Assembly: GCA_003524085.1 (NCBI GenBank)
Contig: DOEC01000029.1
Location: forward strand, 35,372-99,371
From: Bacillota bacterium
GTDB lineage: Bacteria > Bacillota_I > Bacilli_A > RF39 > UBA660
Length of the DNA: 64,000 nt
Reading direction: 5' to 3'
Shown: piece after piece, positions 51,564-58,708 of the stretch
Numbering within the stretch: position 1 is the first letter of the stretch
How the letters are laid out: each line of letters starts with the position of its first letter
Made by a program: the position numbers and the translations under genes
The notes under the pieces: generated by a model
What the model was told of the DNA's origin: nothing
What the model saw: the letters and a program-made list of their open reading frames with translations, nothing else
Databases searched by the model: none

Positions 51564-52388
51564 ATGGGAAAGGTTATATCACTTGTAAATCAAAAAGGTG
51601 GGGTAGGCAAAACAACAACAAGTATAAATTTATCTAGTGCTTTAGGGCATTTAGGTAAAAAGGTTTTATTAATAGATTTAGACCCACAAAGTAATAGTAC
51701 TACTGGGCTAGGTCTTAATAAAGCTAATATTAATAAGAGCATCTATGATGTTATTACACATAATTGTGATATTAGAGATGCTATTATTAAAACAAAATTT
51801 AAGAATTTATCTATTATTCCATCTATGATTTATTTAAGTGGAGCAGAAATAGAGTTAATTCAAATGGCTAGTAAAGAAAGTGATTTTATAATAGGGGATC
51901 AACTTAAGTTACAGATAGATTTGATAAGAGACAGATATGATTATATTTTAATAGATTGTCCACCTGCACTTGGAGTTCTTACTACTAATGCACTTGCTGC
52001 TAGCGATAGTGTATTAATACCTGTACAATGTGAATATTATTCACTAGAAGGGGTTACACAACTTTTAAATACAATTTTACTTACGCAAAGTAAGATAAAC
52101 CCAAAGTTAGATATAGAGGGTGTTTTACTTACAATGCTTGATGGTAGAACATTAGTGGGGCTTGAGGTTGTTGAAGATGTAAGAAAGTTCTTTAAAGAGA
52201 AAGTATTTAATACTATTATTCCAAGACTTGTTAGACTTGTTGAAGCACCAAGTCATGGAAAACCAATTTTGGAATATGATCCAAAATGTAGAGGAGCTTT
52301 AGCTTATATTAATTTAGCAAAGGAAGTGATTGAAAGAAATGGAAAACAAGAGGAAAGCACTAGGGAAGGGGCTAGAACAACTATTTAG
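51564..52388 (+). CDS. parA: Chromosome partitioning ATPase ParA/Soj
   Basis: ParA drives origin segregation with ParB and affects DnaA in Bacillus (Soj). 274 residues with the deviant Walker A KGGVGKTTTS at the N-terminus, DLDPQSNSTTG, the Walker B region YILIDCPPALGVLTTNAL and the GVLLTMLDGRT segment. GCGAGGTAG precedes the ATG. It overlaps parB by 50 bases, which is long but common for this pair. Confidence 0.96.
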   Translation: MGKVISLVNQKGGVGKTTTSINLSSALGHLGKKVLLIDLDPQSNSTTGLGLNKANINKSIYDVITHNCDIRDAIIKTKFKNLSIIPSMIYLSGAEIELIQMASKESDFIIGDQLKLQIDLIRDRYDYILIDCPPALGVLTTNALAASDSVLIPVQCEYYSLEGVTQLLNTILLTQSKINPKLDIEGVLLTMLDGRTLVGLEVVEDVRKFFKEKVFNTIIPRLVRLVEAPSHGKPILEYDPKCRGALAYINLAKEVIERNGKQEESTREGARTTI

Positions 52389-53223
52389 TGGAGAAGCTTT
52401 TAACCTAGAAGAGTTTGAGAAGAATGTTGTAGATAATGCAAATAAAGATGAAATACTAATGATTAATTTAAATGAACTTAGAAGTAATCCATATCAACCA
52501 AGAAAAGTGTTTGATAAGGAGTTACTTGAAGGGCTTGCTAGTAGTATTAAAGAGTATGGCATTTTAGAGCCTATCATTGTTAAAAAGAGTATTAAAGGAT
52601 ATGAGATTGTTGCTGGAGAAAGAAGAAGTATAGCTGCTAAGATGGCTGGACTTAGTGAGGTTCCTGCAATTATAAGAGACTTTAATGATGAAGAAATGAT
52701 GAGCATAGCGCTACTTGAGAATATTCAAAGAGAAAATTTAAATATTATAGAAGAAGCACTTGCATATAAGAAAATGATAGAAGTTATGCATATTACTCAG
52801 GAGGAACTATCTACTAAAGTAGGAAAGAGTAGAAGTCATATAACTAATATTCTTGGTATTTTAAAATTACCTAGTAAAGTACAAGATTTAGTTTTAAATA
52901 ATAAGATTACTATGGGACATGCAAGATGTCTTAGTAAACTTGAAGATGAGAGTGAGATATTTAGTTTGGCACAAGATGTTGTTAATAAGAACTTGAGTGT
53001 AAGAGAGTTAGAAGATATAATTAATGATAATAATTCTGTTAAGAAAGTTCCTATTAAAAAACATGTTCAAGTTAATGAAAGACATAATGTGGTGCAGAGT
53101 ATCATGAGAGAGAAAATTGGTACTATGGTTAAAATTAATAATAATAAGATAGTAATTCCATATGATAGTGATAAAGATTTAGAGAGAATATTAGAAATAT
53201 TAAATATAGAAATAGAGGATTAA
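52339..53223 (+). CDS. parB: Chromosome partitioning protein ParB/Spo0J
   Basis: ParB binds parS sites and slides as a CTP-dependent clamp. 294 residues starting KRKALGKGLEQLF, the family signature; the CTPase motif region RSNPYQPRKVFD, then GYEIVAGERRSIAAKMAG, the IALLENIQRENLN box and a helix-turn-helix (TQEELSTKVGKSRSHITNIL). ATG at 52339 follows AGGAAGTG; the TTG at 52330 is rejected. No full parS consensus was found in the window. Confidence 0.96.
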   Translation: MENKRKALGKGLEQLFSGEAFNLEEFEKNVVDNANKDEILMINLNELRSNPYQPRKVFDKELLEGLASSIKEYGILEPIIVKKSIKGYEIVAGERRSIAAKMAGLSEVPAIIRDFNDEEMMSIALLENIQRENLNIIEEALAYKKMIEVMHITQEELSTKVGKSRSHITNILGILKLPSKVQDLVLNNKITMGHARCLSKLEDESEIFSLAQDVVNKNLSVRELEDIINDNNSVKKVPIKKHVQVNERHNVVQSIMREKIGTMVKINNNKIVIPYDSDKDLERILEILNIEIED

Positions 53224-53225
53224 CT

Positions 53226-53411
53226 ATGAAATATGGTATAGGAAGTATAGTTATAATGAAAAAAGCGCATCCATGTGGTACTAATTTATGGGAGATAGTT
53301 AGGCTTGGTGTTGATATCAAGCTTAAATGTGTTAATTGTGGTAGAACTATAATGATGGATAGATTAGAGTTTGAAAAGAAACTTAAGAAAGTGGTGGAAA
53401 ATGAAAAATAA
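53226..53411 (+). CDS. DUF951 small protein
   Basis: A 61-residue protein of the DUF951 family (Bacillus YyzM type): GSIVIMKKAHPCGTNLWEIV, then LKCVNCGRTIMMDRLEFEKK with a CxxC pair. Its function is unknown. It typically sits between parB and ychF, as here, and starts 2 bases after parB. Confidence 0.9.
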   Translation: MKYGIGSIVIMKKAHPCGTNLWEIVRLGVDIKLKCVNCGRTIMMDRLEFEKKLKKVVENEK

Positions 53412-54927
53412 GAGAAATCCTGTTTTTGTGTTTATATTGCTTACAATTGGAGTAATGCTTCTTAGTTTTGTGTTATCTTTATTTAATTTTCAAGCTGAAT
53501 ATAGTACGGTTAATCAATATACTAGTACTATTCAGAATAATGTAATACAAGTAGAGAATTTGTTTAGTTTTGACGGAATAAAGTATATACTTACAAGTAC
53601 AGTAAATAACTTTGTTAATTTTGCACCTCTAGGTAATTTAATAATTATTCTTATTGGTATAGGGGTGCTAGAAAAAACAGGTTTAGCTAGAACGTTCTTT
53701 ACTTTGATAACTCAAAGTTTTAGGAAAAACAGTATTACATATATATTAATACTACTAAGTATTATATCAAGTTTATTTGGAGATATTGGGTTTGTGCTTT
53801 TACTTCCAATAGGCGCGATGTTGTTTAAATATGGACATAGAAATCCTTTAGGAGGAATAATTGCTAGTTTTACAGGTATTTGCTTTGGTACTGGAATAAA
53901 TGTGTTTTTAACTAGTATAGAAAGTAGTTTACTTACATTAACTATAAGTAGTGCTAAAGTTATAGATAGTACTTATGAAATAGGTATATTCTTTCAATTA
54001 TTTATTATGTTAGTTGCAATAATAACTGGTTCTATTTTACTTACTAGAATTACAGAAAAAACAATAATGCCTAGTTTAGGTAAGTATGAATTTGATGAAG
54101 TAGAGATACTAGATAACGTTAATTTTAGTAAAAGAGAATTAAGAGGATTTGTATGCAGTATGGGTGCATCTATACTATACATATTAATCATTATTTATAT
54201 GATAATTCCTGGTTTACCTTTAAGTGGGGGCTTGTTGGATGCGAGTCAAACACATTATATTGATAAACTATTTGGAAGTAATAGTTTATTTAATCAAGGT
54301 TTTGTGTTCATAGTTACATTCTTGTTTATAATAGCTGGATTTACTTATGCGAGTGTTGCTAAAACAGTTAAGGGTGATAAGGAAATAAGTGAGTGTTTAA
54401 GTTATAGTTTAGATGGTATTGGTAATATATTGGTTTTAATATTTGTAGCTAGTTTATTTATTAATACATTTGATAAAAGTAATATAGGGCTTGTATTTGT
54501 AGCACTTCTTACTAACTTAATAAATGTGTTTAAATTTAGTGGAATAGGATTAATATTATTATTATTTGTAATATGTATATTAAGTGGACTTATATATACT
54601 GGACTTTTAAGTAAGTGGAAGATTATGTCTAGTACAGTAGTACCGGCATTAATGAATTCAAGTATTAGTCCAGAGTTTGCACAAGTTATATATGTAGCAG
54701 GTTCTAGTATAAGTATGGCATTCACACCTCTTACACCTTACTTTGTTATATATTTGGCTTTATTAATTAAGTATGATAAGAGTGATAAGGTAACATTATT
54801 TGGAACATTTAAGTATTTAAGAAGTTATGGAATAGTTATGTTAATAATGTGGGTAATTTTAATATTAGGTTTCTATATTACAGGGTTACCTATTGGTATT
54901 GGTAGTTATCCAACATTAACATATTAA
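53401..54927 (+). CDS. AbgT-family transporter
   Basis: A membrane transporter of the AbgT/p-aminobenzoyl-glutamate family, with about twelve helices over 508 residues. Recognisable segments are FAPLGNLIIILIGIGVLEKTGL, DIGFVLLLPIGAMLF, TGINVFLTSIESSL and AFTPLTPYFVIYLAL near the C-terminus. Substrate is uncertain; some family members export sulfonamides. ATG at 53401 after a GGTGG site overlaps the DUF951 stop. The 53371 start is rejected. Confidence 0.85.
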   Translation: MKNKRNPVFVFILLTIGVMLLSFVLSLFNFQAEYSTVNQYTSTIQNNVIQVENLFSFDGIKYILTSTVNNFVNFAPLGNLIIILIGIGVLEKTGLARTFFTLITQSFRKNSITYILILLSIISSLFGDIGFVLLLPIGAMLFKYGHRNPLGGIIASFTGICFGTGINVFLTSIESSLLTLTISSAKVIDSTYEIGIFFQLFIMLVAIITGSILLTRITEKTIMPSLGKYEFDEVEILDNVNFSKRELRGFVCSMGASILYILIIIYMIIPGLPLSGGLLDASQTHYIDKLFGSNSLFNQGFVFIVTFLFIIAGFTYASVAKTVKGDKEISECLSYSLDGIGNILVLIFVASLFINTFDKSNIGLVFVALLTNLINVFKFSGIGLILLLFVICILSGLIYTGLLSKWKIMSSTVVPALMNSSISPEFAQVIYVAGSSISMAFTPLTPYFVIYLALLIKYDKSDKVTLFGTFKYLRSYGIVMLIMWVILILGFYITGLPIGIGSYPTLTY

Positions 54928-54940
54928 GGAGGTTTTATAT

Positions 54941-56041
54941 ATGGCTTTAAAAGCAGGAATTATAGGTATGCCTAATGTGGGGAAGAGTACTTTATTTAAT
55001 GCTATTACTAAAAAAAATATTTTAGCAGCTAATTATCCTTTTGCTACAATAGACCCGAATTTAGGTACAGTAACAGTACCTGATGAAAGACTTGGAGTAT
55101 TAGAAAGAATGTATATGCCTGAAAGGTGTATTGGTGCACAATATGAGTTTACTGATATAGCAGGGCTAGTAAAAGGCGCTAGTAGTGGAGAAGGACTTGG
55201 AAATAAGTTTTTAAGTCATATAAGAGAAGTAGATGCTGTAATACATGTGGTAAGATGTTTTGTTGATAAAGATATTATACATGTTGAAGGAAATATTGAC
55301 CCAATTAGGGATATTGAAATAATTAATTTGGAATTAGCTATGAGTGATTTGGAAATAGTTAGTAATAGAATTGATAGAATAAAAAAGAAAGCTGAAACAA
55401 GTAGAGATAAAGAAGCCTTAAAAGAAGTAGAGTTAATGGAAAAGTGTAAGAGTATTTTATCTGGTGGAGAAGTGTTAAGACATCATGAATTTGAAGAAGA
55501 TGAACTAGAGATATTGAAACCATTTAATCTTATTACTATGAAACCTATGATATATTTAGCTAATGTTAATGAAGTTGATTTAGTAACTGGAAATAATGAG
55601 TTTATTGATAAAGTTAGAGAATATGCTAAGAATGATGGATGTGAAGTTATTCTTATGTGCGCTAAGATTGAGAGTGAATTAGTTGAGTTAGAGGACTCAG
55701 AAAAGAAAATATTCTTAAGTGAGCTTGGTATAGAAGAGGGTGGACTAGATAAACTAATTAGAGTTACTTATGATACTCTAGGACTAGCAACATTCTTTAC
55801 TGTAGGAAGTGACGAAGTTAGAGCTTGGACTTTTAAAAAGGGTATGAAAGCACCAGAGTGTGCTGGAATTATACATAGTGACTTTGAAAGAGGATTTATT
55901 AAAGCAGAAGTAATGAGCTATGAAGATTTAATTAGTTGTGGAAGTGAACTTAAAGTTAAGGAAGCAGGTAAAGCTAGACTTGAAGGAAAAGAATATGTTA
56001 TGCAAGACGGGGATATTTGCTACTTTAGATTTAATGTTTAG
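54941..56041 (+). CDS. ychF: Ribosome-binding ATPase/GTPase YchF
   Basis: An Obg-family P-loop protein that prefers ATP. 366 residues: GMPNVGKSTLFNAIT near the N-terminus, the G2/G3 region FTDIAGLVKGASSGEGLGN, a coiled-coil insertion (about 130-200) and a C-terminal TGS domain (FTVGSDEVRAWTFKKGMKAP). AGGAGG precedes the start. Position near parB is conserved in Bacillota. Confidence 0.97.
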   Translation: MALKAGIIGMPNVGKSTLFNAITKKNILAANYPFATIDPNLGTVTVPDERLGVLERMYMPERCIGAQYEFTDIAGLVKGASSGEGLGNKFLSHIREVDAVIHVVRCFVDKDIIHVEGNIDPIRDIEIINLELAMSDLEIVSNRIDRIKKKAETSRDKEALKEVELMEKCKSILSGGEVLRHHEFEEDELEILKPFNLITMKPMIYLANVNEVDLVTGNNEFIDKVREYAKNDGCEVILMCAKIESELVELEDSEKKIFLSELGIEEGGLDKLIRVTYDTLGLATFFTVGSDEVRAWTFKKGMKAPECAGIIHSDFERGFIKAEVMSYEDLISCGSELKVKEAGKARLEGKEYVMQDGDICYFRFNV

Positions 56042-56050
56042 GAGGACATT

Positions 56051-56773
56051 ATGGAAAAGTTTTGTAGTAAGTGTGGAAAAGAACTAGTGAATGGTAAATG
56101 TGAATGTTGTGATAAAGGAAAGACTAGATTTAGTAAGAATGGTATTATTAATAGACCTAGATTAAAAGAGGCTGCAAAAGAGAAACTTAACGGTAATATG
56201 TGGAATATATGGCAAGCACTTTTAGTAGTTATGGCTATTAGTAGTTTATTTGGTTTCTTTGGTGGACTAGTTGAGGGGGCTAAAATTGAAATTTATAATA
56301 ATGTCTATTATAATGTTGTAGATGCAATATATGGATTTATTAGTATTCCTTTAACTGCTGGAGTAAGTTATTATGTTTTAAATATAGTAAGAGATAAGAG
56401 TTTTGACATTAGTGATTTATTTAAGTTCTATAAAGAAAGAATGTGGACTAATATATTGCTTTATATATTAATTAGTATATTTACAGCTTTATGGGGTTTA
56501 CTATTCTTAATACCTGGAATAATAGCGGGTTTAAGTTATTCAATGAGTACTTTTATATTTATTGACGGAGAAGATACTGATGCGATGGCTATTATAAAGA
56601 AAAGTAAAGACTTGATGTATGGGTACAAATGGGACTACTTTGTATTTCAATTAAGTTTTATTGGATGGGCGCTATTATGCTTATTCATATTCCCAATAAT
56701 TTATGTACTTCCATATTATTATGTAGCAGAAACTATGTATTATGAAGAATTAAAAGCGATTAAAGAGAGTTGA
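56051..56773 (+). CDS. DUF975 membrane protein with N-terminal zinc ribbon
   Basis: Residues 3-20 hold a short zinc ribbon (FCSKCGKELVNGKCECC). The rest is a DUF975 membrane domain of about six helices: RLKEAAKEKLNGNMWNIW, LKFYKERMW-type loop FKFYKERMWTNILLYI, and LLFLIPGIIAGLSYSMSTFI. Function unknown; it starts 9 bases after ychF behind AGGAGG. Its transcript ends at the 39-bp repeat copy just downstream. Confidence 0.85.
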   Translation: MEKFCSKCGKELVNGKCECCDKGKTRFSKNGIINRPRLKEAAKEKLNGNMWNIWQALLVVMAISSLFGFFGGLVEGAKIEIYNNVYYNVVDAIYGFISIPLTAGVSYYVLNIVRDKSFDISDLFKFYKERMWTNILLYILISIFTALWGLLFLIPGIIAGLSYSMSTFIFIDGEDTDAMAIIKKSKDLMYGYKWDYFVFQLSFIGWALLCLFIFPIIYVLPYYYVAETMYYEELKAIKES

Positions 56774-56811
56774 TGTTTATAAGTATCAAGTTATTAACAC
56801 TTGATATTTTT
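56773..56811 (+). repeat. 39-bp direct repeat with terminator hairpin, copy 1
   Basis: Contains TATCAAGT-tattaac-ACTTGATA followed by T run, a terminator for the DUF975 gene. An identical 39-bp copy stands at 58289-58327, so the ATPase gene and its repeat array are bracketed by this duplication. Confidence 0.88.
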
Positions 56812-56822
56812 TGTGTGTAACT

Positions 56823-56925
56823 TGTAAATTCGGGCAAAATGCACGAAAAAACAATGTAAAAACGTGCAAAATGCACGAAAATACAATGCAAAAACGTGCA
56901 AAATGCACGAAAATACAAATTTACA
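56823..56925. repeat. Tandem array of three 32-bp palindromic units
   Basis: Three units start at 56831, 56863 and 56895. Units two and three contain the perfect palindrome CGTGCA-AAA-TGCACG; unit one has CGGGCA in the left arm. The spacer is about 17 bases (GAAAATACAATGCAAAA type). The array is enclosed by TGTAAATT (56823-56830) and its complement AATTTACA (56918-56925). It lies directly upstream of the ATPase promoter, suggesting operator sites or a recombination site. Confidence 0.85.
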
Positions 56926-56947
56926 GTGTAAATGTGCTTGATTTTCC

Positions 56948-56976
56948 TTGAAATTATGGGAAATTTAGTGTATACT
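56948..56976 (+). promoter_or_regulatory. Promoter of the second DUF4143 ATPase gene
   Basis: TTGAAA (56948-56953) and TATACT (56971-56976) are 17 bases apart, 23 bases after the palindromic array. Confidence 0.65.
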
Positions 56977-56994
56977 TAAATTGGGTGAAAAAAT

Positions 56995-58287
56995 ATGTAT
57001 AGAAAGATTGAAGATAAACTTAAAAAATGGAAGAAAAACTTTAAAAAGCCATTTATGTTAATTGGACCTAGACAAACAGGTAAAACATATATTGTAACTG
57101 AGTTTTGTAAAAATAACTTTAATAATTTTTTATACTTTGATGTTAAAAAAGATACAGAAATAAGTGATATATTTGAGAAAACTATAGACCCTGAAAAGAT
57201 TATCAATTCAATAGAGTTAATTAAAGGCATAACTATTGATGTAGAAAATACTGTTATATTCTTTGATGAAGTACAGGTTTCTGAAAGGTTAATTGAAAGT
57301 TTAAAATATTTTTGTGATAGTGAAAAAAACTACAAAATAATTGTAGCAGGTAGTTTACTTGGCGTTAAGATTAATAGATTTAATAGTTCTTTTCCTGTTG
57401 GTAAAGTTTCAATTAATTATTTATATCCAATGGACTTTGAAGAATTTTTACTTGCTTTAGGTAAAGAAAGATTAGTAAAAGAAATAAAAGAGCATTATAA
57501 TGATAATACTCCTATATTAGATAGTTTACATGAAAATTTATTAGAGCTTTATAAAAATTATTTAGTAATAGGTGGAATGCCTGAAGTTGTATCTAACTAT
57601 ATAAGTAACAATTCTAATTTGCAAGAAGTTGATTTTTCTTTACAGAATAATATAGTAGTTGCATATATAATGGACATGAATAAATATACTTATAAGAATG
57701 AAAGCATTAAAATTAATGCTACATATAAAACTATTCCTCTTGAACTTGCTAGAGAAAATAAAGTATTTAAGTTTTCCTTGGTTGATGTTAATGCTAGATA
57801 TAGTAGATTTAAATCAAGTTTAGAATGGTTAGTGGCAAGTAACATGGTTATAAAATGTGATTTAACTAATAAAGCAGAAAGTCCATTAAGTGCTTATCAA
57901 GAAGAAGAAACTTTTAAATTATATTTGAGTGATGTGGGATTACTTAGAAGTTTATCTAATATTGATTATAGAGAAATAATATTTGATAAAAATATTATGT
58001 TTAAGGGAGCACTTACGGAAAACTATGTTGCTCAAGAGTTGGTAGCTAATGAAAATGAAATATTCTTTTATAAGTTTAATAGGTATGAAATAGATTTTCT
58101 TATTAAGTTAGAAGGAGAAGTTATTCCAGTAGAAGTTAAAAGTGGAAATAGAACTAATAGTGTTAGTTTAAATAATTATGTTGAAAAATATAAACCTGTA
58201 TATGCAATTAGAATAAGTACTAAAAATTTTGGTTTTGAAAATAATATAAAGTCTGTACCATTATATGCAGTGTTTTGTATTAAATAA
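56995..58287 (+). CDS. AAA ATPase with DUF4143 domain
   Basis: Second intact member of the family, 430 residues. Walker A is GPRQTGKTY near residue 24, Walker B is VIFFDEVQVSERL near 87, followed by IIVAGSLLG. DUF4143 covers about 200-390, with the nuclease-like end EIDFLIKLEGEVIPVEVKSG. It resembles the scar at 51050-51303 more than the gene at 35680. GGGTGAAA precedes the ATG. It is bracketed by 39-bp direct repeats and headed by a palindromic array, so it looks like an inserted cassette. Function is unknown; roles in mobile elements or defence are guesses. Confidence 0.87.
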   Translation: MYRKIEDKLKKWKKNFKKPFMLIGPRQTGKTYIVTEFCKNNFNNFLYFDVKKDTEISDIFEKTIDPEKIINSIELIKGITIDVENTVIFFDEVQVSERLIESLKYFCDSEKNYKIIVAGSLLGVKINRFNSSFPVGKVSINYLYPMDFEEFLLALGKERLVKEIKEHYNDNTPILDSLHENLLELYKNYLVIGGMPEVVSNYISNNSNLQEVDFSLQNNIVVAYIMDMNKYTYKNESIKINATYKTIPLELARENKVFKFSLVDVNARYSRFKSSLEWLVASNMVIKCDLTNKAESPLSAYQEEETFKLYLSDVGLLRSLSNIDYREIIFDKNIMFKGALTENYVAQELVANENEIFFYKFNRYEIDFLIKLEGEVIPVEVKSGNRTNSVSLNNYVEKYKPVYAIRISTKNFGFENNIKSVPLYAVFCIK

Positions 58288-58288
58288 A

Positions 58289-58327
58289 ATGTTTATAAGT
58301 ATCAAGTTATTAACACTTGATATTTTT
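58289..58327 (+). repeat. 39-bp direct repeat with terminator hairpin, copy 2
   Basis: Identical to 56773-56811; acts as terminator for the ATPase gene. Confidence 0.88.
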
Positions 58328-58336
58328 GTTTAATAA

Positions 58337-58370
58337 AATAAGAATTAGCAAAAATACGCTAATTCTTATT
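58337..58370. terminator. Bidirectional terminator at the end of the RHH gene
   Basis: AATAAGAATTAGC (58337-58349) and GCTAATTCTTATT (58358-58370) are perfect 13-bp complements with an 8-base loop. T-rich sequence follows on both strands; it overlaps the RHH stop. Confidence 0.8.
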
Positions 58371-58560
58371 CTTTGATTAAATCTTCTTCAGCTTTTAATT
58401 CATCTAAGGCATATTCTAATAAACTTATAACCACATTATTAAAAGATGTATCATGTTCTTTTGCTATTATTTCTAGCTTTTTAACTAAATCTTCTTTAAT
58501 ATATAAAGATTTATAAACTGTTTCATTTTTCTTTTTTGTTGGTTTTATTATATCCTTCAT
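58366..58560 (-). CDS. Ribbon-helix-helix (CopG-like) DNA-binding protein
   Basis: A 64-residue protein with the RHH pattern: a strand SLYIKEDLVKKLEIIAKEHD then helix NNVVISLLEYALDEL. Such proteins are transcription regulators, often of plasmid, toxin-antitoxin or mobile loci. It is divergent from the large surface-protein gene and could control it: the inverted repeat CTATGAG...CTCATAG (58621-58652) covers that gene's -35. Confidence 0.8.
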   Translation of the reverse strand: MKDIIKPTKKKNETVYKSLYIKEDLVKKLEIIAKEHDTSFNNVVISLLEYALDELKAEEDLIKE

Positions 58561-58635
58561 GTTCTCACCTTCCTATTAAAAGATACCATAAATATTTGAT
58601 GTATGTTATATTAAAATATTCTATGAGAAAGTATG

Positions 58636-58664
58636 TTGAAAAAACCTCATAGAAATGTTATAAT
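58636..58664 (+). promoter_or_regulatory. Promoter of the large surface-protein gene
   Basis: TTGAAA (58636-58641) and TATAAT (58659-58664) have a 17-base spacer. The 7-bp inverted repeat CTATGAG (58621-58627) / CTCATAG (58646-58652) brackets the -35 and is a candidate operator. Confidence 0.75.
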
Positions 58665-58708
58665 AATTTTATTAGAATATGTAAATAATATAGATGGAAG
58701 TGGTATAT

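Noticed and set aside
56823..56925. CRISPR array
   Set aside because: Only three units of 32 bases whose spacers are repeated too, each a palindrome, with no cas genes. It is a tandem repeat, not repeat-spacer.
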